Assembly: GCF_027111315.2 (NCBI RefSeq)
Contig: NZ_CP114289.2
Location: 3,782,001 to 3,846,000 of the forward strand
Direction: 5' to 3'
Source: Flavobacterium limnophilum
Lineage (GTDB): Bacteria; Bacteroidota; Bacteroidia; Flavobacteriales; Flavobacteriaceae
DNA length: 64,000 nt
Under the pieces are notes generated by a model that searched no databases, was not told where the DNA came from, and worked only from the letters and a program-made list of their open reading frames with translations. This document shows, one piece after another, positions 17,611 to 26,266 of the stretch. Made by a program: the position numbers and the translations under genes. The number at the start of each line of letters is the position of its first letter. Within the stretch, counting starts at the first letter, position 1.

Positions 17611-17640
17611 AAAAAAGAGGCTTAATCGCCTCTTTTTCTT
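17611..17640. terminator. Bidirectional terminator after the SPFH gene
   Basis: Arms AAAAGAGGC (17613-17621) and GCCTCTTTT (17628-17636) with a 6-nt loop. It overlaps the stop codon of the opposing 84-residue gene. Confidence 0.85.
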
Positions 17641-17876
17641 TTTGTTAACCTATTAATCAGCAACGGAATCGCTATGTTGAGTATCATTCCCGAGGAGTTT
17701 GATAAAATCGATTTATAATCTCCCAAGAAACTCTTTATTATATTCTTGGGCAACAGGCTTTCTTTTGTCTTTTCAACATCCAAAATTATTTTCTGAAGGT
17801 TTAATTCTCTTTCCAATTTCAGAATTTCCAGTTCCAACTCTATTTCTGCGTAGGACGAATATTTTTTTGGTTCCAT
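17622..17876 (-). CDS. Small conserved hypothetical protein, third gene of a YtxH/holin-like operon
   Basis: An 84-residue protein: a charged helical N-terminus (YAEIELELEILKLERELNLQ) followed by a hydrophobic stretch near the C-terminus (~residues 57-75, GMILNIAIPLLINRL). I do not recognise a named domain. Its start is 3 bp after the stop of the holin-like gene, so the three genes 18598-17622 form one operon, and a membrane-associated role alongside them is likely (inference). Confidence 0.65.
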   Translation of the reverse strand: MEPKKYSSYAEIELELEILKLERELNLQKIILDVEKTKESLLPKNIIKSFLGDYKSILSNSSGMILNIAIPLLINRLTKRKRGD

Positions 17877-17879
17877 AAT

Positions 17880-18230
17880 TTAGTCGTTAAAAAAGATTTC
17901 TGAAAATTTCTCCAATATTGGCCCTTCAACAACTTTATCCTTGATTAAAAATAAAAGCCCGGTCAAGACAAGATAAATTCCGCCAACGATTAGAAATCCC
18001 AACGCATAACTATCCAACGCTTGTCCGATGGCAAAAGCTCCCGCAACTGAACAAAAGAATAAAACCATCGTCAACGACATTGCAATCAATGCAAATTTCA
18101 ACATCATCGTGGTTGATTTCATTGCCACCTTGAAACCCCATAGCTTATAATAAGCTACGCTGTTTTCAATGTAGTCTTTCGCTTGTTTTTGAATGTCTTC
18201 GGTATGTTCTTTTAGTTCTTCGAAAGCCAT
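17880..18230 (-). CDS. Holin-superfamily-like integral membrane protein
   Basis: A 116-residue protein with two hydrophobic segments (~residues 40-72 and ~76-102) resembling the Actinobacteria-type holin family 3_6 (Phage_holin_3_6). In Bacteroidota these proteins sit with YtxH genes in housekeeping envelope or stress operons, not in prophages. There are no phage lysis genes nearby. The gene lies 11 bp after the ytxH-like gene and 3 bp before the next. Confidence 0.75.
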   Translation of the reverse strand: MAFEELKEHTEDIQKQAKDYIENSVAYYKLWGFKVAMKSTTMMLKFALIAMSLTMVLFFCSVAGAFAIGQALDSYALGFLIVGGIYLVLTGLLFLIKDKVVEGPILEKFSEIFFND

Positions 18231-18241
18231 AAATGAGTTGT

Positions 18242-18598
18242 TTAAGAATTTTCCTTTTGGGCAGCCATCTGTTTTTTCTGAAGCTTGGCATTTTGTTCTT
18301 TCAAATCGGCCAACTTTGTTTCCAAGAAAGAAATGACGTCTTCGGTTTTATGGCTCATGTTTGAAACCAAATCTTCATAGGTTTCTTCCAAGTCATATTT
18401 TGCTCCCGAAAATTTATTTCTCAGTTGATGAGATGCTTCTTCAAATTTATGTTTTAAATTGTCTTTGGCATCATCAAAACCATCTTTTATTTTTTCCCTG
18501 GTTTTTGAACCTTTATCCGGAGCAAATAAAATTCCTACTCCTGCTCCAATCGCTGCACCCAACAAAAGTGCCAATGCTGAATTTGTGTTATTTGACAT
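18242..18598 (-). CDS. YtxH domain-containing protein
   Basis: A 118-residue protein with an N-terminal Gly/Ala-rich membrane segment ([23 protein letters not shown]) diagnostic of YtxH, then a charged helical coiled-coil tail (~residues 30-118). YtxH proteins are general-stress-associated envelope proteins. It is the first gene of the three-gene operon running down to 17622. Confidence 0.85.
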   Translation of the reverse strand: MSNNTNSALALLLGAAIGAGVGILFAPDKGSKTREKIKDGFDDAKDNLKHKFEEASHQLRNKFSGAKYDLEETYEDLVSNMSHKTEDVISFLETKLADLKEQNAKLQKKQMAAQKENS

Positions 18599-18844
18599 CG
18601 TTTCTATAGTTAAATTAATAATATCCTAAATTTACAACATTTATTAACACCGTACTGTTAACAAGCCGTTAAAATGGCTTCAATTCTTATTAAAACTCAA
18701 AATAAGCCGTTTTGTTTTCAGAACTTTTCGGTAATGATAAAATGCTTGCAAAACTTAAAAAAACGCCTTAAAATCAATTTATGAGAGCCGTTTTTGATTG
18801 TTAAAATTGATATTATTTCAATAATCCATCATAAAAACAAATAA

Positions 18845-18872
18845 TAAAAAAAAGCGCTTATAAAAGCGCTTT
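18845..18872 (-). terminator. Terminator after glnS
   Basis: Arms AAAGCGCTT (18851-18859) and AAGCGCTTT (18864-18872), with an A run at 18845-18853 on plus (T tract on minus), 10 bp beyond the glnS stop. Confidence 0.8.
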
Positions 18873-18881
18873 CGATAGTTT

Positions 18882-21002
18882 TTATTTATTTAAAATTTGT
18901 TCGATAAATTCCGTTTCTCTTTCGGTTCTATTTTTTGGAGGATTAGATTTTAATTTCAAAATTTCTTCTTTGAAGGAATTTACAAAATCCAAATCGTATT
19001 CTAAATTGAGTAAATTCAAAAGTGCTCTCGAACGAACAAATGTTGATTCACTTCGCAAAGACATCAAATACAATTTGGTTAAATCTTCTTTATCAAAATC
19101 AGTAAATTTCAAACTGGAATATTTCAAAATAAATTGGGCAAACAACAAAGACGTTTTATTGTTGTTGATATTCTTCTTGAAAGAATTTTGTAATAAACTA
19201 TAATTGGCAATTCCGGCCAAGGTCTCTCCTATTGCTTTTCTAATGACAATTCGTTCTTCTCTTGTGGCAACTTTGAAATATTTATTGATTTCTTTCAACG
19301 CATTATTGATGCTGTTTTCCTCTTTTTTTCCTTTTTCTTCCCAAGCATCTTTGAGTCCAACGGTTTTGTTAAACACTAATTTAGAATCAGTTGAATCTTT
19401 ATCCACATTGAAATAACCCAAACGTTGGAACTGAAATTTATCTCCAGATTTCACTGTAGAAAGACTCGGTTCAACGAATCCTTTAATGATTTGCAAAGAA
19501 TTTGGATTCATAAAATCCAGGAAATCTTTTTCTTTGTGACTGTCTGGTGCTTCATCTATAAAAAGTCGGTCATACAAACGAACTTCAGCTTCAACAGCGT
19601 GTTTGATAGAAACCCAATGCAAGGTTCCAGCCACTTTTCTTTTAGAAGCTTCACTCCCACTTCCGCTCAAAGAATCTGTGTCGTAAGTAACGTGAATTTC
19701 GGTAATATTTCCTTCTGTATCTTTTACAACAGATTCTCCTTTAATGATATAAGCATTTTTCAAACGCACTTCATTTCCTAAAGACAAACGGAAAAATTTG
19801 GCTGGAGCCACTTCCAAAAAGTCTTCTCTTTCGATGTATAATTCTTTGGAAAAAGGTACTTTTCTGAAACCTGCTGCTTCGTCTTCTTGATTGTTTTCGG
19901 CATCCAAAAGTTCTTCTTTTCCGTCAGGATAATTGGTAATAACGACTTTTACTGGATCTAAAACTGCCATTACTCTTGGAGCAGTTTTGTTCAAATCTTC
20001 ACGCAAACAAAACTCCAAAAGCGAAACATCAATTATATTTTCACGCTTGGCAACACCTATTATATCACAGAATTTTCGAATGGAAGCTGGTGTGTAACCT
20101 CTTCTTCTTAATCCTGAAATCGTTGGCATTCTTGGATCATCCCAACCGTTTACTATATTTTCTTGAACCAATTGCAATAATTTTCGCTTGCTCATTACGG
20201 TGTAATTCAAGTTCAAACGAGCGAATTCATATTGGTGGGGTTTTACCTTTTTATCATCATAAATTTGGTCCAAAAACCAATTGTATAATTCTCTGTGCAT
20301 CACAAATTCCAAAGTACAAATGGAATGTGAAATTTGTTCTATATAATCACTTTCTCCGTGTGCATAATCATACATTGGATAGATTTTCCAATCATTTCCG
20401 GTTCTGTGATGATGACGGTGCAACACTCTGTACATCAAAGGATCACGCATCAGCATATTGGTCGAAGCCATATCAATTTTGGCACGCAAAACGTGACTTC
20501 CTTCCGGAAAATCGCCATTTTTCATTCCTTCGAACAAAGCCAAATTCTCTTCAACCGAACGATTTCTGTAAGGTCCATCAACTCCTGGTTGCGTAGGTGT
20601 TCCTTTTTGAGCCGCCATATCTTCAGAAGATTGACTGTCAACATAAGCTTTTCCGTTCTTAATCATTACAATTGCCCAATCGTACAACTGCTGAAAATAA
20701 TCGGAAGCGTAACGTTCTTCGGCCCAATTGAAGCCCAACCATTGCAAATCTTCCTTGATGGCATCAACATATTCCTGCTCTTCTTTGGCTGGATTGGTAT
20801 CGTCAAAACGTAAATTGACTGGTGCATCGTACTTTAGACCCAAACCAAAATTCAAACAAATGGATTTGGCGTGACCAATGTGTAAATACCCATTAGGTTC
20901 TGGGGGAAAACGGAATCGTAATTTATCCTGGGGAAAACCGCTTGCTAAGCTGTCTTCTATAATTTGTTCTATAAAATGAAGGGATTTTTCTTCGGTTGAC
21001 AT
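18882..21002 (-). CDS. glnS: Glutamine--tRNA ligase with C-terminal extension
   Basis: A 706-residue class I synthetase that charges tRNA-Gln directly. The HIGH region is FPPEPNGYLHIGHAKS near residue 35 and the KMSKS equivalent is VMSKRKL. The two-part beta-barrel anticodon-binding domain follows (~340-550). E. coli GlnRS is ~554 residues; here ~150 extra residues, mostly helical and lysine-rich, follow the barrel. Such tails occur as YqeY-like fusions in some phyla, but I cannot confirm this one. The start at 21002 (MSTEEKSLHF) is chosen over the longer frame (21074), which adds a non-conserved hydrophobic leader. Confidence 0.94.
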   Translation of the reverse strand: MSTEEKSLHFIEQIIEDSLASGFPQDKLRFRFPPEPNGYLHIGHAKSICLNFGLGLKYDAPVNLRFDDTNPAKEEQEYVDAIKEDLQWLGFNWAEERYASDYFQQLYDWAIVMIKNGKAYVDSQSSEDMAAQKGTPTQPGVDGPYRNRSVEENLALFEGMKNGDFPEGSHVLRAKIDMASTNMLMRDPLMYRVLHRHHHRTGNDWKIYPMYDYAHGESDYIEQISHSICTLEFVMHRELYNWFLDQIYDDKKVKPHQYEFARLNLNYTVMSKRKLLQLVQENIVNGWDDPRMPTISGLRRRGYTPASIRKFCDIIGVAKRENIIDVSLLEFCLREDLNKTAPRVMAVLDPVKVVITNYPDGKEELLDAENNQEDEAAGFRKVPFSKELYIEREDFLEVAPAKFFRLSLGNEVRLKNAYIIKGESVVKDTEGNITEIHVTYDTDSLSGSGSEASKRKVAGTLHWVSIKHAVEAEVRLYDRLFIDEAPDSHKEKDFLDFMNPNSLQIIKGFVEPSLSTVKSGDKFQFQRLGYFNVDKDSTDSKLVFNKTVGLKDAWEEKGKKEENSINNALKEINKYFKVATREERIVIRKAIGETLAGIANYSLLQNSFKKNINNNKTSLLFAQFILKYSSLKFTDFDKEDLTKLYLMSLRSESTFVRSRALLNLLNLEYDLDFVNSFKEEILKLKSNPPKNRTERETEFIEQILNK

Positions 21003-21087
21003 AATTTTGTAAATTGAAATGCAAATGTAAAAAATTAGATGCAGATAATAGGCTTGAAGATAATAGACTTTCAATTAAATTTATTCC

Positions 21088-21095
21088 TATTTTTG
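21088..21095 (+). promoter_or_regulatory. -7 promoter element of the antitoxin-toxin-folB cluster
   Basis: TATTTTTG matches TAnnTTTG, 17 bp before the antitoxin ATG at 21113. Confidence 0.45.
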
Positions 21096-21112
21096 TATAA
21101 ATATTGAAAGTT

Positions 21113-21337
21113 ATGAGACGATTAACTATTACAATCCCAGATGATTTTTACGAAAAATTGATGTCTTTTTTAGCACCAGAACCAGAAGTTATGGTTGAAG
21201 AAAAAAACACGAATGAGATTCCTTTATGGCAACAAGAAATGGTTTTAGAACGTATGAAAAACGCTAAACCAGAGGATTACAGAAGTTGGGAAGATGTAAA
21301 GAAAGATTTGGATAAAAAATGGAATTTCAATGGATAA
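21113..21337 (+). CDS. Putative antitoxin of a RelE/ParE-type pair
   Basis: A 74-residue protein. The N-terminus MRRLTITIPDDFYEKLMSFL looks like the beta-strand plus helix of small DNA-binding antitoxins. The C-terminal part (LWQQEMVLERMKNAKPEDYR, then WEDVKKDLDKKW) resembles the toxin-binding tail of such antitoxins. The start is ATG 21113; a TTG at 21104 is less likely. The stop overlaps the toxin start by 8 bp, the usual antitoxin-toxin arrangement. The exact family is uncertain. Confidence 0.7.
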   Translation: MRRLTITIPDDFYEKLMSFLAPEPEVMVEEKNTNEIPLWQQEMVLERMKNAKPEDYRSWEDVKKDLDKKWNFNG

Positions 21338-21629
21338 ATATGTCATTGAAATACTTTTTTGGGCTGAACAAGATTTGAATGAAATAGGAATTTATTATAA
21401 AAATTTATCTAATGAATTAGGAGATAAATTTTATAATGAAGTCAGAAAAGTAATTGAATCTTTGAAAGTAAATCCTTTTCATCAAACTGATTTCGGTGAT
21501 ATAAGAAAAATACCTGTGCAAAAATTTCCTTATAAAGTATTTTTCAAAGTAGATGAAGAAAATAAAATTGTTTATATTGAAGCAATAATTAGCGACTATT
21601 TATTACCTTTTTTGGCTAAAATTAAATAA
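21330..21629 (+). CDS. RelE/ParE-family toxin
   Basis: A 99-residue protein with the ParE/RelE fold pattern: an N-terminal strand (YVIEILFWAEQDLNEI), a two-helix hairpin (SNELGDKFYNEVRKVIESL), then strands with IRKIPVQKFPYKVFFKVDEE and VYIEAII. RelE members cleave mRNA on the ribosome and ParE members inhibit gyrase; the sequence alone does not decide which. It overlaps the antitoxin by 8 bp, and folB starts 3 bp after its stop, so the three genes may be one transcript. Confidence 0.85.
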   Translation: MDKYVIEILFWAEQDLNEIGIYYKNLSNELGDKFYNEVRKVIESLKVNPFHQTDFGDIRKIPVQKFPYKVFFKVDEENKIVYIEAIISDYLLPFLAKIK

Positions 21630-21631
21630 AA

Positions 21632-21991
21632 ATGGGAATTATAAAACTAAAGAATATCCGAACTTACTCTTATCACGGTTGTTTAATCGAAGAAGGAAAA
21701 ATTGGTTCTGATTATTCGGTTGACTTGGAAGTAAAAACCGATTTACGTAAATCGGCACTCTCCGATAATCTGGAAGATACGGTGGATTATGTGCTTTTGA
21801 ACCGCATTGTCGAGGAAGAAATGGCTATCAGATCACAACTTTTGGAACACGTTGCCCACCGAATTATCAAAAGAATTTTCGACGAAGTCGCTTCCATTTC
21901 GAGAATTACACTAGGGGTTTCAAAATTAAATCCTCCTATTGGCGGTGATGTTGAAGCAGTTACCATAGAAATGGAGGAATATCGAAATTAA
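21632..21991 (+). CDS. folB: Dihydroneopterin aldolase
   Basis: A 119-residue FolB, which converts 7,8-dihydroneopterin to 6-hydroxymethyl-dihydropterin in folate synthesis. Family motifs are KLKNIRTYSYHGC at the N-terminus (the YGYHG-type block), EDTVDYVLLNRIVEEEM, and LGVSKLNPPIGGDVEAVTIE at the end with the conserved KxxPP. The start ATG is 3 bp after the toxin stop. Length is normal. It is followed by tRNA-Cys. Confidence 0.92.
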   Translation: MGIIKLKNIRTYSYHGCLIEEGKIGSDYSVDLEVKTDLRKSALSDNLEDTVDYVLLNRIVEEEMAIRSQLLEHVAHRIIKRIFDEVASISRITLGVSKLNPPIGGDVEAVTIEMEEYRN

Positions 21992-22049
21992 GATAATTAT
22001 GAATTTTTAAATCTTTGTAATTATTGCTTTCCTTTTTTAACTTTTTTAG

Positions 22050-22057
22050 TATATTTG
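22050..22057 (+). promoter_or_regulatory. -7 promoter element of tRNA-Cys
   Basis: TATATTTG matches TAnnTTTG, 17 bp before the tRNA 5' end. A TTG at 22024-22026, 23 bp upstream, could be the -33 element. Confidence 0.5.
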
Positions 22058-22074
22058 CACACCAATAAATAATT

Positions 22075-22145
22075 GGCGTCGTGGCCGAGCGGCTAGGCTG
22101 GGCTCTGCAAAAGCTCCTACTCCGGTTCGAATCCGGACGATGCCT
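22075..22145 (+). tRNA. tRNA-Cys (GCA)
   Basis: A 71-nt cloverleaf read by hand. The acceptor stem is 22075-22081 with 22138-22144 (one G-T pair). The D stem is GCC/GGC. The anticodon stem is GGGCT/AGCTC around loop CTGCAAA, with anticodon GCA at 22107-22109. The T arm is TCCGG/CCGGA with loop TTCGAAT, and the discriminator is T at 22145. U73 is the expected cysteine identity base. CCA is not encoded. Confidence 0.96.
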
Positions 22146-22149
22146 CTAA

Positions 22150-22177
22150 AACCTTCAAGGAAACTTGAGGGTTTTTT
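22150..22177 (+). terminator. Terminator after tRNA-Cys
   Basis: Arms AACCTTCAAG and CTTGAGGGTT (one G-T pair) with loop GAAA, followed by a T run. Confidence 0.85.
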
Positions 22178-22209
22178 TGTGGCTAATTATTTGTCTAAAT
22201 GTCATAATT

Positions 22210-22512
22210 TTAATGTGCAGGTCTATGAACAGATCCTACAACAAAAATTACAACAGCTAAATAAGCTATTGCCAACATAAAAAAACAATACCAGTTTTTT
22301 TGTTTATTTTTATAAAAATCAAAAATAAAGACACCTAATGAAATAATAGTAAAGATTATTGGACTATAAAATAGAATCAATTCACCAAAGAAATATGGAA
22401 AATCAACTATAAACCAACCGCCCTGTTTTCCAAAAAAAAGGAAATACATAAAAAATATTAGATTTAATATTCCTAAAAATGTTACTGTTTTTTCTATTGA
22501 AATTAATTTCAT
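22210..22512 (-). CDS. Small integral membrane protein, unknown function
   Basis: A 100-residue protein with three predicted membrane helices: ~residues 8-27 (VTFLGILNLIFFMYFLFFG), ~42-65 and ~75-95 (WYCFFMLAIAYLAVVIFVVG). No motif or family is recognised. It lies downstream of the LysE-like gene in the same direction (19-bp gap) and may be cotranscribed. Confidence 0.6.
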   Translation of the reverse strand: MKLISIEKTVTFLGILNLIFFMYFLFFGKQGGWFIVDFPYFFGELILFYSPIIFTIISLGVFIFDFYKNKQKNWYCFFMLAIAYLAVVIFVVGSVHRPAH

Positions 22513-22531
22513 TCTTTCTTATTTTAAACAA

Positions 22532-23209
22532 TTACTCATCAATCCTTTCCAAAGCATCTTTCAACTTCTCTTTTTCGTTTGGAAACCAACCCTGAACAAT
22601 TAAAGCGATTCCAAAAATCATCAAAACAATACTTATTATTTTCTTTATTTTAAGAATATTGGTTGGTGTCATTTTTGTTTTCAACTGCTTGGCCAATACA
22701 ATTTTGATGCAATCAACCAGTAAATAAGAGAGAATTACGGTCGTGAAAAAAGTCAACATTCGGGAGTTTTGCATTTCTAATTTTGGTCCCACCGAAATAA
22801 TTACGGCCAACCAAAATCCCAATACTCCAATGTTGATAATGTTCAGGAAAAAACCTTTTATAAATAGACCCAAGTAATCTTTCCTGATGATTTCGTTGTC
22901 AATTTTTTTGGTATCAATCTTCCTTTCTTTGTGTAATCCTATATACGAAATGACGCCATAAGCCAGCATCAATATCCCGCCAAACATAAACAGCGCCGAG
23001 TTATCTTTTAAACTGGTTATCAATCTATAACTTCCCAAATAGGCAATGGTTATAAAAAGAATATCACCTAAAACAACTCCCAAATCAAATACCAATGCAG
23101 CCCTAAATCCTTTTATAATACTGGTTTCCAATAATATAAAAAAAACAGGGCCAATCATAAAACTTAAAAAAATTCCCCAAGGAATTCCAGATAAAATATC
23201 ATTTAACAT
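22532..23209 (-). CDS. LysE/RhtB-family exporter
   Basis: A 225-residue integral membrane protein with about six hydrophobic segments. The LysE-family N-terminal signature is present as GIPWGIFLSFMIGPVFFILLE, with the conserved GP in the first loop. LysE/RhtB proteins export amino acids or their derivatives; the substrate is unknown here. The start ATG at 23209 is the natural one. Confidence 0.88.
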   Translation of the reverse strand: MLNDILSGIPWGIFLSFMIGPVFFILLETSIIKGFRAALVFDLGVVLGDILFITIAYLGSYRLITSLKDNSALFMFGGILMLAYGVISYIGLHKERKIDTKKIDNEIIRKDYLGLFIKGFFLNIINIGVLGFWLAVIISVGPKLEMQNSRMLTFFTTVILSYLLVDCIKIVLAKQLKTKMTPTNILKIKKIISIVLMIFGIALIVQGWFPNEKEKLKDALERIDE

Positions 23210-23252
23210 TAAAAAAAACTTTAAAAATTTGATGTATTTATTGAATTATAAA

Positions 23253-23283
23253 AAATTCCCCGAAAGAAATTTTCGGGGAATTT
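23253..23283 (-). terminator. Terminator after the DUF2807 gene
   Basis: A 13-bp stem (AAATTCCCCGAAA with TTTCGGGGAATTT, 5-nt loop), A-rich on the low-coordinate side, so effective for minus-strand transcripts leaving the DUF2807 gene. Confidence 0.85.
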
Positions 23284-23285
23284 AG

Positions 23286-23954
23286 TTATTTTTCAGTTAT
23301 TTTTCCACCTGCAAGAGCCTGTTGTTTTATTTGTTTTGGTTTGCCGTAAATGGTTATGGAACCGCCGGCATTTACTTTGGCATCGACAAGAGTTGTGGCG
23401 TTTATTTCGGCATTTCCTCCCGCAGAAATATTGATTGTGGTTTGCGAAGTTACCAAATCTTTGGCTTTTAAAATACCTCCTGAATGGATGGAAACCTTTT
23501 GAGTGACCGCTTTACCCATTAAACTAATTATTCCGCCTGAATAAGCCTTAATTGATGCGTTTTCAACGTCAAGATCGGCTTCTATGTGAGCGCCTTCTTG
23601 GGTAGATAAATCCATTGAAATTTGTTTGAAAATAGTATTGCAATATATATTGCTTCCTTCGTTGGCATCTATGCTTTCTAGTTTTTTGAAGTATAAAGTT
23701 ACTTTCAGGTCTTTATTGTCTTCTAATATTTTGGTTAAATAAATCCTGATTTTTAACAAGCCATTTTTATTTACTGTTTCGACGTTGCTTTGGTTTGTTC
23801 CGTTAATCTCTATTTTATTTTCATTAGAGGGAACTAAAGTTACATTCAATTGGTCAAACACTTTTAACTCGTCAAAATCAGCCAATTTAATTGATGTTTG
23901 ACCAAAATTTAATTGTGTTGCCAACACGAATAGCATTAAAATTATCTTTTTCAT
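23286..23954 (-). CDS. Secreted head-GIN domain protein (DUF2807)
   Basis: A 222-residue exported protein. The signal peptide (MKKIILMLFVLATQLNFGQ) is followed by a DUF2807 beta-solenoid-like domain with LADFDELKVFDQLNVTLVPS and repeating strand-turn units (ITIYGKPKQIKQQALAGGKI at the end). Family members are periplasmic or surface adhesin-like proteins of unknown function in Bacteroidota. It starts 12 bp after the RNase R stop and may be cotranscribed with it. Confidence 0.85.
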   Translation of the reverse strand: MKKIILMLFVLATQLNFGQTSIKLADFDELKVFDQLNVTLVPSNENKIEINGTNQSNVETVNKNGLLKIRIYLTKILEDNKDLKVTLYFKKLESIDANEGSNIYCNTIFKQISMDLSTQEGAHIEADLDVENASIKAYSGGIISLMGKAVTQKVSIHSGGILKAKDLVTSQTTINISAGGNAEINATTLVDAKVNAGGSITIYGKPKQIKQQALAGGKITEK

Positions 23955-23966
23955 TTTTTTTAAAAT

Positions 23967-26147
23967 TTAATCGTTTCTTCTTATAAAATTAAAATCCAAT
24001 TGTTTTTTAACCAAATCGGCATTTTTAACTTTAACGTAAATCTCGTCTCCTAATTGCAACAAAGCTTTTGTGGTGGCACCAACCAAGGCATATTGTTTTT
24101 CGTCGAAAGTGTAATAATCGTCTTTTATTTCACGAATTCGAACCATTCCTTCACATTTATTTTCGATAATTTCAACGAAAATTCCCCATTCGGTAACACC
24201 AGAAATTACGCCCAAGAATTCTTGATCGTTGTGATTCTGCATGTATTTTACCTGCATATATTTGATGGAATCACGCTCGGCATTGGATGCCAAACCTTCC
24301 ATGGTGGAAGAATGCAAACATTTTGCTTCGTATTTTTCTTCATCTACAGATTTTCCTCCGTCTAGATAATGTTGTAATAATCGATGTACCATAACATCAG
24401 GATAACGACGAATTGGCGAAGTAAAATGGCTGTAATAATCAAAAGCCAATCCATAATGTCCAATATTGTCCGTGGAATATTTGGCTTTGCTCATTGTTCT
24501 AATAGCCAATGTGTCAATTAAATTCTGCTCTTTTTTTCCATTAACATCGGCCATTAATTGATTCAATGATTTTGAAATATCACCTTTATTCCTAAAATCT
24601 ATTTTGTAACCGAATTTTGCAATCACGGTTTGCATAGCTATTAATTTGTCTTCATTCGGTTCGTCGTGAATACGATAAATGAAGGTTTTCTTTTGTTTTC
24701 CAATGTATTCCGCCACTTTTCTATTGGCCAAAAGCATGAATTCTTCAATCAAATGATTGGCATCTTTTGAAATCTTGAAATAAACGCCTTCCGGTTCGCC
24801 TTCGTTGTCCAAATTGAATTTTACTTCCACTTTGTCGAATGAAATAGCGCCATCATTCATTCTATTTCTACGTAAAATCTTGGCTAATTTGTCTAGTTTT
24901 AAAGTTGCAGCAACAATTTCTTTTGAAACTTGGTGGGATTTTCCTGTGATTGATATTTCATCTGGAATGATATCGCCCTGGGTTTCTATGATATGTTGGG
25001 TTTCTTCATACGAAAATCGTTGATCCGAAAAAATCACCGTTCTTCCAAACCATTGATTAACCACTTGTGATTTTTCGGTGATTTCGAATATGGCCGAGAA
25101 TGTATATTTTTCTTCTCTTGGTCTCAACGAACAAGCAAAATTTGACAAAACTTCTGGCAACATTGGCACTACTCTATCCACTAAATATACCGAAGTGGCG
25201 CGTTGATATGCTTCTTCATCCAGAATGGTTCCTTCTTGAAGATAGTAGGAAACGTCGGCAATATGAACTCCAATTTCGTAATTTCCATTCTCCAATTTTT
25301 TGAAAGAAAGGGCATCATCAAAATCTTTGGCATCTTTTGGATCGATCGTAAACGTCAATGTATCGCGCATATCGCGACGATTTGCAATTTCGCTGTCATT
25401 TATCGTCGTGTCAATTTTTTGGGCATAAACCTCTACTTCTACCGGAAATTCGGCCGGTAAACCATATTCAGCCAAGATGGCGTGAATTTCGGTATCGTGT
25501 TCTCCAGGTTTACCTAAAACTTTTATTACGGTTCCAAATGGACTATCGGCTCTTTTGGGCCAATCTTCGATATGAACTAAAACGACATCGCCTTGTTCGG
25601 CATCACCTAATTTGTCTTTTGGAATAAAAATATCGGTGTACATTTTGGGATTGGCAGTCGAAACAAAAGCAAAATTCTTCTGGATATCAATTACACCCAC
25701 AAAATCAGTTTTGGCTCTTTCGACTACTTCAATTACTTCACCTTCAGGTCTTCTACCTTTTCGACGGTTGTAAACATAAACTTTTACAGTGTCTTTGTCT
25801 AAAGCCCGGTTTAAATTATTGGTCGGTATAAAGACATCTTCTTCCAATTCAGGACAAACAAAATAAGCGGTTTTTCTTCCCGTCATATCGATTGTTCCTT
25901 CGTAATAATCTTGGCTAATAGCTTTGACTAAATATTTTCCTGGTTCGGTTTCGATTATCTTTTTTGAGGAAGCTAGAATCTTTAAATCTCGAATGATTTC
26001 GTTTCTGCTTTTGGTATCATCTTTTTCTAAAATAGCGGCTATTTGCTTGTAGTTAAATGCTTTATTCGCATTTTGAGCTAGTATTTTTAAAATATTTTCA
26101 GAGAAATCTTTCTCTTTTTTTACTGGTTTTTTCAGTTTTTTACTCAT
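23967..26147 (-). CDS. rnr: Ribonuclease R
   Basis: A 726-residue processive 3'-5' exoribonuclease that degrades structured RNA. Domains in order: an N-terminal winged-helix region (~20-80), cold-shock-like domains (~85-230), the RNB catalytic domain (~255-590) with TIDPKDAKDFDDALSF holding the metal-binding aspartates, and a C-terminal S1 domain (~640-722). The tail is short, without the long basic extension of E. coli RNase R. The start at 26147 (MSKKLKKPVKKEK) gives a basic N-terminus. Confidence 0.96.
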   Translation of the reverse strand: MSKKLKKPVKKEKDFSENILKILAQNANKAFNYKQIAAILEKDDTKSRNEIIRDLKILASSKKIIETEPGKYLVKAISQDYYEGTIDMTGRKTAYFVCPELEEDVFIPTNNLNRALDKDTVKVYVYNRRKGRRPEGEVIEVVERAKTDFVGVIDIQKNFAFVSTANPKMYTDIFIPKDKLGDAEQGDVVLVHIEDWPKRADSPFGTVIKVLGKPGEHDTEIHAILAEYGLPAEFPVEVEVYAQKIDTTINDSEIANRRDMRDTLTFTIDPKDAKDFDDALSFKKLENGNYEIGVHIADVSYYLQEGTILDEEAYQRATSVYLVDRVVPMLPEVLSNFACSLRPREEKYTFSAIFEITEKSQVVNQWFGRTVIFSDQRFSYEETQHIIETQGDIIPDEISITGKSHQVSKEIVAATLKLDKLAKILRRNRMNDGAISFDKVEVKFNLDNEGEPEGVYFKISKDANHLIEEFMLLANRKVAEYIGKQKKTFIYRIHDEPNEDKLIAMQTVIAKFGYKIDFRNKGDISKSLNQLMADVNGKKEQNLIDTLAIRTMSKAKYSTDNIGHYGLAFDYYSHFTSPIRRYPDVMVHRLLQHYLDGGKSVDEEKYEAKCLHSSTMEGLASNAERDSIKYMQVKYMQNHNDQEFLGVISGVTEWGIFVEIIENKCEGMVRIREIKDDYYTFDEKQYALVGATTKALLQLGDEIYVKVKNADLVKKQLDFNFIRRND

Positions 26148-26216
26148 ATAATCTTTTCTTAAAGGCTTAAAATTACAAAATTGTATTCAGTAATCCTTTA
26201 ATAACTATAATAAAAC

Positions 26217-26246
26217 AAAAAAGGTCTGCAAAATGCAAACCTTTTT
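26217..26246 (-). terminator. Terminator after the NHL-repeat gene
   Basis: A hairpin of AAAGGTCTGC with TGCAAACCTTT (one mismatch), A-rich on the low-coordinate side, so it fits the minus-strand NHL gene ending at 26267. Confidence 0.65.
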
Positions 26247-26266
26247 ATGTTAGAAAACAAAATTTA

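Noticed and set aside
17880..18230. Holin-like gene taken as a phage lysis gene
   Set aside because: It sits in a YtxH operon without endolysin or other phage genes.
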